Assembly (NCBI RefSeq): GCF_001469165.1
Contig: NZ_JABX01000018.1
Span: forward strand, 50,370-114,369
Source: Thiohalocapsa sp. ML1
GTDB taxonomy: Bacteria > Pseudomonadota > Gammaproteobacteria > Chromatiales > Chromatiaceae
Direction: 5' to 3'
DNA: 64,000 nucleotides
Part shown: in pieces, positions 10,822-19,044 of the stretch
Numbering within the stretch: position 1 is the first letter of the stretch
Layout: each line of letters starts with the position of its first letter
The notes under the pieces: generated by a model
The model's database searches: none
The model's input: only the letters and a program-made list of their open reading frames with translations
Told to the model about the DNA's origin: nothing
Position numbers and translations under genes: made by a program

Positions 10822-11832
10822 TCAGAGGTCCTCGGTCTTCTCCGCCGCGCTCAGCGTGCCGAGGCGCACGGCCGCTAGGCCCGCGTCGTCGATGTCCAGC
10901 CGCGCGCCGGCGAGATCCTCTGCCGCGCGCACCAAGGCCATGGCGTCGAGCCCGTACTCGCGCAGCAGATACGGCTTGCTCGCGCCGTGGGCGTAGGTGT
11001 CCTTGAGCCCGAGCCGCACCAGCCGGCGGCCGACGCCGTGCTCCGCCATCAGCTCCGCCACCGCGGCGCCCAAGCCGCCGATGATGCTGTGGTTCTCCAT
11101 GCTGACGACGCCGAGCCGCACGTCGGACACCGCCGCCAACACCGCCGGGTCGTCGAAGGGCTTCAGCGTCGAGACGTGCAGGTGCCGGACGCCGAGCCCG
11201 CGTGCGCGCAGCGCCGCGGTGGCGCGCATGGCCTCCTCGGTGCAGATGCCGGACGAGATCACGCACAGATCCGCGCCGTCGGCGAGCTGCCGGGCGCGCC
11301 CGAGCTGCATCGGCGCATCGGCCGGGAACAACCGCGGCACCTCGCCGCGGAGCTGGCGGATGTACACCGGCCCGTCGATGGCCTGGGCGACGTCGAGCAC
11401 GGAGGTTGCCTCGGTGGCGTCGCCCGCCTCCAGCACCGTCATGTTGGGCAGGAGCCGCATCAGGCCCACGTCGTCGATGGCCTGGTGCGTGACGCCGCCG
11501 GGCGTCGTGATGCCGGGCAGGAAGCCCACGAGGCGCACCGGCAGGTTCGGGTAGGCGATGGACATGGCCACCTGGTCGAAGGGCCGGCGCGTCACGAACA
11601 CCGCAAAGGTGTGGATGTACGGGAAGAAGCCCTCGCGCGCGAGTCCGGCCGCAAAGCCCATCATGTTCTGCTCGGCCATGCCGAGCGAGAAGAACCGCTC
11701 CGGGTAGGCATCGCGAAAGGCGTCCGCCTCGCAGGAGGACGTGAGGTCCGCGGACAGCACCAGCACCTCGGGCCGGTGCTCGGCCCAGCGCACGAAGTGC
11801 TCGCGATGCGGGCGGGTGACGATCTCGATCAT
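10822..11832 (-). CDS. Transketolase-type protein, C-terminal (Pyr/C) subunit
   Basis: 336 aa, corresponding to the pyrimidine-binding and C-terminal domains of transketolase. VLSADLTSSCEAD, FFSLGMAEQNMMGFAAGLA (with the catalytic Glu of GMAEQN) and the GGVTHQAIDDVGLMR loop are present. Such split transketolases need the N-terminal subunit encoded directly upstream, whose stop overlaps this start by four bases. Substrate specificity cannot be read from sequence. An acetoin or pyruvate dehydrogenase E1-beta assignment is less likely given the GVTHQAIDDVGLMR motif. Confidence 0.85.
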   Translation of the reverse strand: MIEIVTRPHREHFVRWAEHRPEVLVLSADLTSSCEADAFRDAYPERFFSLGMAEQNMMGFAAGLAREGFFPYIHTFAVFVTRRPFDQVAMSIAYPNLPVRLVGFLPGITTPGGVTHQAIDDVGLMRLLPNMTVLEAGDATEATSVLDVAQAIDGPVYIRQLRGEVPRLFPADAPMQLGRARQLADGADLCVISSGICTEEAMRATAALRARGLGVRHLHVSTLKPFDDPAVLAAVSDVRLGVVSMENHSIIGGLGAAVAELMAEHGVGRRLVRLGLKDTYAHGASKPYLLREYGLDAMALVRAAEDLAGARLDIDDAGLAAVRLGTLSAAEKTEDL

Positions 11833-12797
11833 GCCCGGTCCTCCGCGGCGGCGGCGTCCATGGCCGCGAGCTGCGCCTCGTAGGCGCGGATCTCGGCCTC
11901 CGACTTAAAGCGCAGATAGTGCAGCTTCGGCGTGCGCTCGCGCATCAGCTCCATGCCGCGGCAGGGGTCCGTGCGGGCGATGACGGCGAGCGGCCGGTCG
12001 CCGCTGCCGAAGCCCTGCGCAGGCGCCGCCAGCGCATCGCTGTCGTGCCCGTCCACCTCGTGCACGTCGGCGCCGAAGGCCCGCAGCCGCGCCGCCAGCG
12101 GCTCGATGGTCATCACGTCGGTCATCGCGCCGTCGCACTGCTGCGCATTGGCATCGATGTAGACGCCGAGATTGCCGATGCGATGGTGCGCCAGCGCCGC
12201 GACGGCCTCCCAAGTCTGGCCTTCCTGAAACTCGCCGTCGGACATGAACACCCAGACGCGGCCGGTCTCGCCCTTGAGCTTGCGCGCCAGCGCGATGCCG
12301 CCGGCCTGGCTCAGCGCCTGCGCGAGGGAGCCCGCCGTCACCTCGTGCCCAGGCGAGTGCTCGGCGCCGATGAGCTCGACGGTGCTGCCGTCCTGGTTGA
12401 AGGCATCGAGGCCGTTCGGCCCGAGCCGGCCGAGCGCAATCAGCACCGAATACAGCACCAGCGCGTAGTGCACCGGCGAGAAGATGAAGCGGTCCAGGTC
12501 CGGCGCCCGCGGGCCGTTGTAGTCGGCACCGGTAAAGGCGTGCGGGTTGTTCGGCCCCGGCACGCCGGCGAAGGGCCGCGGCACCAGCGGGGCGGTGCTC
12601 TCGCCCAAGCGCATCACCCGCAGATACAGCGTTGCCAGCGTCTCCGCCGACGAGCAGGCCTGGCTCAGGTAGCCGCCGTTGTTCTTCAGCGTGTAGGCGA
12701 GCACGCGCCGGCGCACGGCGTCGGCCACGCGGGCGACCTCCGCGGCGGCGTCGCGGCCTGGGGCGACGGGCATGGATGTGGCAACGGCTTGGTTCAT
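11829..12797 (-). CDS. Transketolase-type protein, N-terminal (TPP-binding) subunit
   Basis: 322 aa with the thiamine diphosphate/Mg motif around VFMSDGEFQEGQTWEA, the SPGHEVTAGSLAQALSQAGG loop and NLGVYIDANAQQCDG, all typical of the transketolase PP domain. It forms an enzyme with the downstream C-terminal subunit (4-base overlap). Split pairs act in varied sugar-diversion pathways; with a cupin and an SDR nearby a special sugar or C5 route is plausible but unproven. Confidence 0.87.
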   Translation of the reverse strand: MNQAVATSMPVAPGRDAAAEVARVADAVRRRVLAYTLKNNGGYLSQACSSAETLATLYLRVMRLGESTAPLVPRPFAGVPGPNNPHAFTGADYNGPRAPDLDRFIFSPVHYALVLYSVLIALGRLGPNGLDAFNQDGSTVELIGAEHSPGHEVTAGSLAQALSQAGGIALARKLKGETGRVWVFMSDGEFQEGQTWEAVAALAHHRIGNLGVYIDANAQQCDGAMTDVMTIEPLAARLRAFGADVHEVDGHDSDALAAPAQGFGSGDRPLAVIARTDPCRGMELMRERTPKLHYLRFKSEAEIRAYEAQLAAMDAAAAEDRA

Positions 12798-12872
12798 CAG
12801 TCGGTTCCGCGGTGGCGGTTGAAGGTGTCGATGGGGCGGATTGTAGCCGCGCGGCCCCGCCCGCGGCCCGCC

Positions 12873-13493
12873 TCAGCGGGGCAGGCTGCCGCGGCTGGCC
12901 AGGTACAGGAGCGGCCCGACGAGCGGCAACTGCTGCCAAGCGGGCGCCGGCGGCAATCCCCGGCGGCGGCGGTCCGTTGCGGCGGCCAGGTGCAGCGCCG
13001 CGCTCAGCGCAACCAGGTCCGCTGACATCACGGCGATGAACTGGGAGCTTGCGAGCTGCGCCGCGAAGGCCTGCGGGCTGCCCGCGACCAGCGCAAAGCC
13101 GACCAGGGCCAGCGTAATGGCGAGCAGCGTCCAGCCCGCCACGCGCGAGCCGATGGCCCGCACGAAGTGCCCCGGTGAGGCGTCGAGCGGCGCGCGCGCG
13201 TCCCGCAGCACCAGATAGGGCAGTAGCATGATCCCACCGAGAAAATAGCCGCCGATGGCGAATGGCCAGGCGCGCGGGCGGCCCGTGTCGAACAGCACAA
13301 TCGCCAGGAACGCCGTGGGCAGCACGCCGAGCAGGTTGAAAATCGCGATGGCGATGGGGTCGACGCGACTCGTGTCCGCCAGGGCCAGGGCCGTCAGCTC
13401 GCCGAGCAAATCCTGTGGTGGCGGCGGCGACAGCAGCCAGTAGCCGACGAGGCCGAGCCACAGCGCCCCGTACAGGAGCCGGTGGGTGCGCAT
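12873..13493 (-). CDS. Hypothetical inner-membrane protein
   Basis: 206 aa with about six hydrophobic segments, beginning MRTHRLLYGALWLGLVGYWL and including AIAIFNLLGVLPTAFLAIVL. The frame is open further upstream, but the preceding residues are Arg/Pro/Ser-rich shadow sequence overlapping the SDR gene, so ATG 13493 is preferred. I do not recognise the family. It lies 13 bases downstream of the SDR and 75 bases above the transketolase subunit, so it is probably co-transcribed. Confidence 0.65.
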   Translation of the reverse strand: MRTHRLLYGALWLGLVGYWLLSPPPPQDLLGELTALALADTSRVDPIAIAIFNLLGVLPTAFLAIVLFDTGRPRAWPFAIGGYFLGGIMLLPYLVLRDARAPLDASPGHFVRAIGSRVAGWTLLAITLALVGFALVAGSPQAFAAQLASSQFIAVMSADLVALSAALHLAAATDRRRRGLPPAPAWQQLPLVGPLLYLASRGSLPR

Positions 13494-13506
13494 GCCGACC
13501 GGCCCG

Positions 13507-14253
13507 TCAGTCGGCCTGCGCCGAGAGCGCCTGCCCAGTAGTGCCGGCGCTGTCGCGGCCGAGCAGCCACAGGTAGGTGGGCACCGCGATGTCCGGCGGC
13601 GGCACGGTGTTCGGGTCCTCGCCGGGGTAGAGCTGCCGGCGCTGGGCGGTGCGCAGCGCCCCCGGGTCAACGCTGTTGACGCGTACGCGGGTGCCGCCGC
13701 GCAGTTCCTCGGCCAGCACCTGCATCAACCCCTCGGTGCCGAACTTGGCCGCGGCAAAGCCCCCCCAGTAGGCGAGCCCGCGGCGCCCGACGCGGTCGGA
13801 CGTGAACACCACGGACGCGTCATCGGCGGCCCGCAGCAGCGGCAGGCACGCCTGGGTCAGCAGGAAGGGCGACGTGAGATTGATGCGCAGCACGCGCTCC
13901 CACTCCTTCGCGTCGTAATCGTCTACGCGGCTCAGGAAGGGCACATAGGTGGCGCAATGCACCAGGCCGTCCAGGCGGCCGAATTCGTCCCCCAAGGTGG
14001 TGGCGACGCCGAGAAAGAGCTGCTCGTCCGCGTGCTCCAGATCCAGCGGCAGGCTCGCGGGCTCGGGGCTGCCGTCCGCTTCGATCTCGTCGTAGACCTG
14101 CTCCAACTGCGCCTCATGCTGGGCACAGAGCACCACGGTGGCGCCATGCCGGGCGGCGGCGCGGGCCAGCGCGCGGCCGATGCCCTCCACGGCGCCGGTG
14201 ACGAGAATGATCCGGTCCCGGAGCAGATCCGGGCTGGGCTGGTAGTCCTGCAT
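13507..14253 (-). CDS. YciK-type short-chain dehydrogenase with altered catalytic Tyr
   Basis: 248 aa Rossmann-fold SDR, closest in pattern to E. coli YciK: TGAVEGIGRALARAAARHGA nucleotide loop, LDGLVHCATYVPF, NLTSPFLLTQACLPLL, VVFTSDRVGRRG, then AAAKFGTEGLMQVLAEEL. The YxxxK catalytic motif reads FAAAK: the tyrosine position (complement of 13756-13758) is Phe, encoded TTT, one base from TAT. Oxidoreductase activity is therefore doubtful, and a binding or regulatory role is possible. It heads the minus-strand cluster of membrane protein, split transketolase and cupin. Confidence 0.85.
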   Translation of the reverse strand: MQDYQPSPDLLRDRIILVTGAVEGIGRALARAAARHGATVVLCAQHEAQLEQVYDEIEADGSPEPASLPLDLEHADEQLFLGVATTLGDEFGRLDGLVHCATYVPFLSRVDDYDAKEWERVLRINLTSPFLLTQACLPLLRAADDASVVFTSDRVGRRGLAYWGGFAAAKFGTEGLMQVLAEELRGGTRVRVNSVDPGALRTAQRRQLYPGEDPNTVPPPDIAVPTYLWLLGRDSAGTTGQALSAQAD

Positions 14254-14375
14254 GGCGGCGTCGTGGGGTCGTGAGCGCGAGCACGCAAGGCTAGCACTTC
14301 GGCAACGGCTTGCCCCAGGGAAAAGCGCAATGGCCCGACGCGCCGGGGCGTTCTCGACGCGCTCAGTTGACGCGC

Positions 14376-14858
14376 TCAGCCGATGCCGAGCACCTGCACC
14401 CTGAGCTTGAGCCAGCGCCGCGCCAGGGGGTGGTTGAAGTCGACGCGCACGGTGTCGGCCGCCGCCGCGAGCACCGTGCCCGGCGTTTCCTGCCCGCCCG
14501 GCGTGCTGAAGCCGATGACCTGTCCGGGCTCGGGGGCAAAGTCCGCCGGCAGATCGCTCCGCGGCAGCTCGTGCACCAGGCCGGGATCATGCGCGCCGAA
14601 GACGGCCTCCCCTTCGGCGAGCAGCCAGGTGTCGGTGCCGACGGTCAGCCCCAGCAACAGCGGCTCCAACCCGGGCGCGAGGGTGCCGTCGCCGATGGTG
14701 AAGCTGAGCGGATCGGCGCCGACGGTGGACAGCACCTCGGTGCCGTCGTCCAGGGTCAGGGCCAGGTGCAGCGTCACGCGTGAGCCGTGCTCGATGCGCG
14801 CGGGTCCGTCGGGGGCGGCTGCGGCGGGCTGCTGCGGGTCTTCGGGCAGGTCCGGCAT
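14376..14858 (-). CDS. SlpA-type FKBP peptidyl-prolyl isomerase
   Basis: 160 aa. The SlpA/SlyD class FKBP fold is seen from RVTLHLALTLDDGTEVLSTV through FTIGDGTLAPGLEPLLLGL, the insert-in-flap region HDPGLVHELPRSDLP, and VRVDFNHPLARRWLKLRVQVL near the C-terminus. It catalyses prolyl isomerisation and may chaperone in the cytoplasm. ATG 14858 was chosen over a GTG two codons earlier. The N-terminal 20 residues are Pro/Ala-rich and probably disordered. Confidence 0.88.
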   Translation of the reverse strand: MPDLPEDPQQPAAAAPDGPARIEHGSRVTLHLALTLDDGTEVLSTVGADPLSFTIGDGTLAPGLEPLLLGLTVGTDTWLLAEGEAVFGAHDPGLVHELPRSDLPADFAPEPGQVIGFSTPGGQETPGTVLAAAADTVRVDFNHPLARRWLKLRVQVLGIG

Positions 14859-14928
14859 GGTCACCCGGCAACGGCCTCCGGCTGGGATGGCGGCATCGCA
14901 GGCGCCGTGCCCCGGTTGTGGCAGGTAC

Positions 14929-15069
14929 TCAGACCAGCAACTCTTGCGTGACGAACAGATAGCCGACGGTCACTGCCACCACCGCAACGGCCAGGTACGG
15001 CATCAGGATGCAGACGCCGGGCAGGTCATTGCAGACACGACTCAGACGACAAAGCTTGCAGGATTTCAT
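14929..15069 (-). CDS. 46-aa cysteine-rich single-span membrane peptide
   Basis: Begins MKSCKLCRLSRVCNDLPGVC, placing four cysteines (4, 7, 13, 20) on one side of one hydrophobic helix (residues about 21-41), and ends QELLV. A strong AGGAG ribosome site 8 bases before the ATG supports translation. The CxxC and following Cys pair could bind a metal or heme, or form disulfides. It lies between rimO and the FKBP gene. I do not recognise the family. Confidence 0.6.
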   Translation of the reverse strand: MKSCKLCRLSRVCNDLPGVCILMPYLAVAVVAVTVGYLFVTQELLV

Positions 15070-15203
15070 GGCGCCGCTCCTCCGGGTATGGACACAATCC
15101 GGTTGCTGATGCCGTGATTGTGCGGCAGCTTATGGAAATTACCTATAACGGCGCTAAGTTTCGCCTGCTGACCTGCGCAAAGCAAGGAATCATTCTGGAG
15201 GGG

Positions 15204-15282
15204 TGAGGGCCGAGGGCCGAGGGCCGAGGGGCGAGGGCCGAGGGGCGAGGGCCGAGGAGGAGGGCCGAGGAGGGCGGCCGAG
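15204..15282. repeat. AGGGCCG heptanucleotide repeat
   Basis: Direct AGGGCCG/AGGGGCG 7-mers upstream of rimO, without a full inverted partner. Same family as 10262-10336 and 60510-60606. Confidence 0.8.
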
Positions 15283-15414
15283 GATGGGTACGTCCATATG
15301 CTCCCCGAGCGCGTTGTTGCAGTTGCTTTCCGCCGCTGCGGCTTCCATCAACAGCACCCGCGTCCGAGTGCCTCCAAGGCAGGCGGCCGATTCCAACGCA
15401 CAGCAGACATCACC

Positions 15415-16788
15415 ATGTCCAAGCCAACCGAGACCCGCCTCCCGCCGCCCGGCGCCGGCACCGACGCGCCGCAGGTGGGCTTCGTCAGCCTCGGCTGCCC
15501 GAAGGCCACCGTCGACTCCGAGCGCATCCTGACCCAGCTCCGGGCCGAGGGCTACGGCATCGCGCCGAGCTACGACGGCGCCGATCTGGTCGTCGTCAAC
15601 ACCTGCGGCTTCATCGACGCCGCGGTGGATGAGTCCCTCGCCGCCATCGGCGAGGCGCTCGATCAGCACGGGCGCGTCATCGTCACCGGCTGCCTTGGCG
15701 CGCGCGCCGAGCTGATCCACACGACCCATCCGCGCGTGCTCGCGGTCACCGGCCCGCATGCCTACGATGAGGTCATGGCCGCCGTGCACACGCACCTGCC
15801 ACGGCCTGTCTCGGACCCCGCGCACCCGTTTACCAGCCTGCTGCCGGAGACCGGCGTCAAGCTGACCCCGGCGCACTATGCCTATGTGAAGATCTCCGAG
15901 GGCTGCAACCATCGTTGCAGCTTCTGCATCATCCCGAGCCTGCGCGGGGATCTGGTCAGCCGCCCCATCGGCGCCGTCATGGCCGAGGCCGCGCGACTGG
16001 TGGACGGCGGCGTGCGCGAGCTGCTGATCATCTCGCAGGACACGAGCGCCTACGGGCTCGACATCAAGTACCGCACCGACTTCTGGCAGGGGCGCCCGCT
16101 GCGCTCCGACATCGAGACCCTGGCCCGCAGCCTGGGCGAGCTGACCGCCTGGGTGCGGCTCCACTACGTTTACCCTTATCCGCACGTGGACCGGCTGGTG
16201 CCGCTGATGGCGGACGGGCTCATCCTGCCGTACCTCGACATGCCGCTGCAGCACGGGAGCCCCGGCGTGCTCAAGGCCATGCGCCGCCCCGCGGCGGCCG
16301 AGAAGGTGCTGGAGCGGCTCGCCGACTGGCGGCGCATCTGCCCGGAGCTGGTGCTGCGCAGCACCTTCATCGTCGGTTTTCCGGGCGAGACCGAAGACGA
16401 CTTCGAGTCGCTGTTGGACTTTCTGGAAGAGGCCCAGCTCGACCGCGTCGGCTGCTTCGCCTATTCGCCCGTCGCCGGCGCCGCCGCCAACGACTTGCCC
16501 GACCCGGTGCCCGAGCCCGTGAAACAGGAGCGACTGGAGCGCTTCATGGCCGTCCAGGCCGACATCAGCCGCGCCAAGCTCGCCGCTCGCGTCGGCCAGC
16601 GCCTGACGGTGCTGGTGGACGAGGTGCTGGACGACCAGATCATCGCCCGCAGCCACGCCGACGCCCCGGAGATCGACGGCAGCGTCCTCATCGACGGCGC
16701 CTGGGACCTGTCACCCGGCGACTTCATCGAGGTAGACATCACCGACAGCCTGGAGCACGACCTGATCGGCGAGCCCGTCTGCGATTGA
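15415..16788 (+). CDS. rimO: Ribosomal protein S12 methylthiotransferase RimO
   Basis: 457 aa radical-SAM methylthiotransferase that modifies the conserved Asp of S12. The N-terminal MTTase domain supplies three cluster cysteines ([34 protein letters not shown]), the radical SAM motif is CNHRCSFC, and GDLVSRP and MPLQHGS follow. A TRAM domain occupies the last 70 residues. ATG 15415 was chosen because homology starts shortly after; the open frame from 15298 would add unrelated sequence. Confidence 0.95.
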   Translation: MSKPTETRLPPPGAGTDAPQVGFVSLGCPKATVDSERILTQLRAEGYGIAPSYDGADLVVVNTCGFIDAAVDESLAAIGEALDQHGRVIVTGCLGARAELIHTTHPRVLAVTGPHAYDEVMAAVHTHLPRPVSDPAHPFTSLLPETGVKLTPAHYAYVKISEGCNHRCSFCIIPSLRGDLVSRPIGAVMAEAARLVDGGVRELLIISQDTSAYGLDIKYRTDFWQGRPLRSDIETLARSLGELTAWVRLHYVYPYPHVDRLVPLMADGLILPYLDMPLQHGSPGVLKAMRRPAAAEKVLERLADWRRICPELVLRSTFIVGFPGETEDDFESLLDFLEEAQLDRVGCFAYSPVAGAAANDLPDPVPEPVKQERLERFMAVQADISRAKLAARVGQRLTVLVDEVLDDQIIARSHADAPEIDGSVLIDGAWDLSPGDFIEVDITDSLEHDLIGEPVCD

Positions 16789-16809
16789 CCGCCGGCGCAC
16801 CCACGGCGC

Positions 16810-16941
16810 TCCGTGGGAGCGGCTTTAGCCGCGACTCTTCGTGGGAGCGGCTTCAGCCGCGACCGGAACGAGCCATGTCGGAGCTGCCCCGTCGCGGCTA
16901 AAGCCGCTCCCACGGCCCTGCATCGATCGCGCTTCAGCCGC
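16810..16941. repeat. REP-type palindromic repeats (GTGGGAGCGGCTTTAGCCGC family)
   Basis: Two direct copies and one inverted copy of a 20-odd-base palindrome beginning GTGGGAGCGGCTT and ending AGCCGCGAC. The same family occurs in clusters at 49620-50034 and 61649-61936. Its edge runs into the stop codon of the dehydrogenase gene. Confidence 0.85.
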
Positions 16942-17905
16942 GATGAAAATCGCCACAGTCGATCAGCACCTTGAGCACGCCGGGCTCGGCGGCGCGGCGC
17001 AGCGCCGCCTCGGCGTCGGCCAGCGCAAAGCGATCGTCAATCAGCGGGGTCGGGTCCACAAGGTCTCCGGCCAGGAGCCGCAGCGCCGGTGCAAACGGCC
17101 CGCAGCGCGAGCCGACGACGGTGATCTCGTCCACCACGCAGCGGGCCAGGTCCATGGCCACCTCGCCCGCGTAGGTGCTCTTCAGCACCAGGGTGCCGAG
17201 CGGGCGCAGCGCGCGGCGGGCCAGCGCCAGGCCGCCCGGCGCGCCGCTCGCCTCGATGACGATATCAAAGCCCGCCGTCGGCACGTCGCCCTCGCTGCGC
17301 CACGGAATATCCGCAGCGGCCAGCAGCGCGCGCTGGGGCTCGCGACGCGCCACCACGGCCAGCTCGCAGCCCGTGAGCCGGAGCACCCGGGCAATGAGTT
17401 GCCCGAGCCGCCCGGCCCCCACCACCAGCACGCGCTGATCCGGGCCCACCGGCACCTGCCGAAGGATCTGCAACGCCGCCGCCAGGGGCTCCGTGAACAC
17501 GGCCGCCTCGTCCGGCACCGCATTCGGCACCCGGTGCAGATTGGCCAGCGGCAGCGTCACGTACTCGGCGAATACGCCGTTGCGCCCGCGCAGCCCGACC
17601 ACCTCCCGCCGCTCGCAGTGGCTGCTGCGCCCGGCACGGCAGGCCGCGCAGTCGCCGCAGACCACGTTGATCTCGCCCACCACGCGCTCGCCGACGCGCC
17701 CCGGCGCAGCGGTTGCCGCCGCAATCTCGCCGACGAACTCGTGCCCCATGACACCGCAGAAGGGCACATAGCCCTTGAGCACGGCGAGATCCGTGCCGCA
17801 GACGCCCGCCAGCCGCACGCGCACCAGGGCCTCGCCCGCGGCCGGGGTCGGCACGGGCAGGTCCGTGACCAGCCGCGGCTCATCGTCGAGCCAAAGCCCC
17901 TGCAT
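16934..17905 (-). CDS. Zinc-dependent medium-chain dehydrogenase
   Basis: 323 aa from ATG 17905, chosen because family members usually begin with MxGLxL; ATG 17947 is an alternative. GVCGTDLAVLKGY and MGHEFVGEI give the catalytic zinc ligands, CGDCAACRAGRSSHC the structural zinc cysteines, and VLVVGAGRLGQLIARVL the NAD(P) Rossmann loop. It belongs to the threonine/sorbitol dehydrogenase-like MDR group; the substrate cannot be assigned. The stop lies inside a REP palindrome. Confidence 0.85.
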   Translation of the reverse strand: MQGLWLDDEPRLVTDLPVPTPAAGEALVRVRLAGVCGTDLAVLKGYVPFCGVMGHEFVGEIAAATAAPGRVGERVVGEINVVCGDCAACRAGRSSHCERREVVGLRGRNGVFAEYVTLPLANLHRVPNAVPDEAAVFTEPLAAALQILRQVPVGPDQRVLVVGAGRLGQLIARVLRLTGCELAVVARREPQRALLAAADIPWRSEGDVPTAGFDIVIEASGAPGGLALARRALRPLGTLVLKSTYAGEVAMDLARCVVDEITVVGSRCGPFAPALRLLAGDLVDPTPLIDDRFALADAEAALRRAAEPGVLKVLIDCGDFHRG

Positions 17906-17964
17906 GTGCGGCCCGGGCCCCGACGGCCCGTTCGTGTCAGCGCCCATGGTTGCCGTCGGCGCGC

Positions 17965-19044
17965 TCACCGTGGCGGACTCGGGGCCGGCAGCGGGGCAGG
18001 GCGCTCGCGCGCCGCGCTGTCGGCCACGCTCGGCGTGGGTGCCTGCACGGGCGGCTGCGGCTCCAGCGCGGCAAAGCGTGCGAGCATGCGCCCATCCACA
18101 TCTCGCAGCAGCAGGGACTCCGCATCCACGCGATAACTGTCCACCCTCCGCAGCGCGCGCAGGTAGTCCTCCGCCTGGCGCGAGGCGTCCGGCGCGTCGG
18201 GGCAGCCGAGCTTGGTGCCGGTGAGTGGCCCTTCCAGCCGCAAGAAGCGCGCGTCCCGCACGAAGGCGCCGCGATACTCGTCGCAGGCCTCGCCGCTCAG
18301 GCGCACGGCATCCTCGAAGCGCAGCGTGAAGTGCGGCGTCGGCAGCGCGGTCACCACCACGTTGTCGCTGTTGCGATAGGCCAAGAGCCGCCAAAACCTG
18401 CGCTGCAACGGCGCCTTTTCCGGCGCCTTCAGCGTCAGCGCCGCACGGCCCTCGGCGTCGAGCAGCGTCATGCCGTCCGCGTCCTCGCGCAGTTGCGCAA
18501 TGGTGGGCAGCAGCGCCAGCACGGCCTGCTCCTGCGCGCGCAGTGTCGCCGGGCAGTCGCCGAGCGTCGAGGCAATGTGTGGCGAGAACAACAAGCGCTG
18601 CTCCTCCAGCCAGTAGTTCCCGCGCAGCGTGTCACAACCGGCGTTGATGCGAAAGCCGCCCTGCTCGAAGGCCACATAGCCGCTGCCGTCGCCGCTGATG
18701 GCCGACTTGAGCCCGAGCGGCGTCCGATAGCTGTCGAGCTGCCAGACGCCGTCCTCCAATGCGTGCCGCCTGGCATCGGATGGCGGCGGGTCGGTCGTCG
18801 CCGGGAGTGGCTCGTCCCGCGTCGTGCCATCCCGGGAGCGACCCGCCGCCGCGGTCGGCGCCGGCTCCGCAGCCGCCGATGCCCCCGGCTCCCCCGCCGG
18901 TGCAGCAGGCCCCGGCAACGTAGCGCGCGCCGGCCACGCCAGACAGGCCGCCGTCAGCAGCAGCGACCAGCCAAGCCTGTGGCCCCGTTCGAGGCGGCGG
19001 CCGGTCCCATGGCTGGCGCGGCGCGGCGCCGACCGGGTGTTCAC
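17965..19044 (-). CDS. Exported protein with two META/HslJ-like domains
   Basis: 359 aa. An N-terminal signal segment (GWSLLLTAACLAWPARA) is followed by a Pro/Ala-rich linker and two META-type domains: the first (about residues 95-200) with FRINAGCDTLRGNYWL, the second (about 220-325) with VRLSGEACDEYRGAFV. META domains occur in heat-inducible HslJ and secreted proteins. The ATGA overlap with the PEGA-domain gene upstream (19041-19044) implies co-translation. Confidence 0.75.
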   Translation of the reverse strand: MNTRSAPRRASHGTGRRLERGHRLGWSLLLTAACLAWPARATLPGPAAPAGEPGASAAAEPAPTAAAGRSRDGTTRDEPLPATTDPPPSDARRHALEDGVWQLDSYRTPLGLKSAISGDGSGYVAFEQGGFRINAGCDTLRGNYWLEEQRLLFSPHIASTLGDCPATLRAQEQAVLALLPTIAQLREDADGMTLLDAEGRAALTLKAPEKAPLQRRFWRLLAYRNSDNVVVTALPTPHFTLRFEDAVRLSGEACDEYRGAFVRDARFLRLEGPLTGTKLGCPDAPDASRQAEDYLRALRRVDSYRVDAESLLLRDVDGRMLARFAALEPQPPVQAPTPSVADSAARERPAPLPAPSPPR

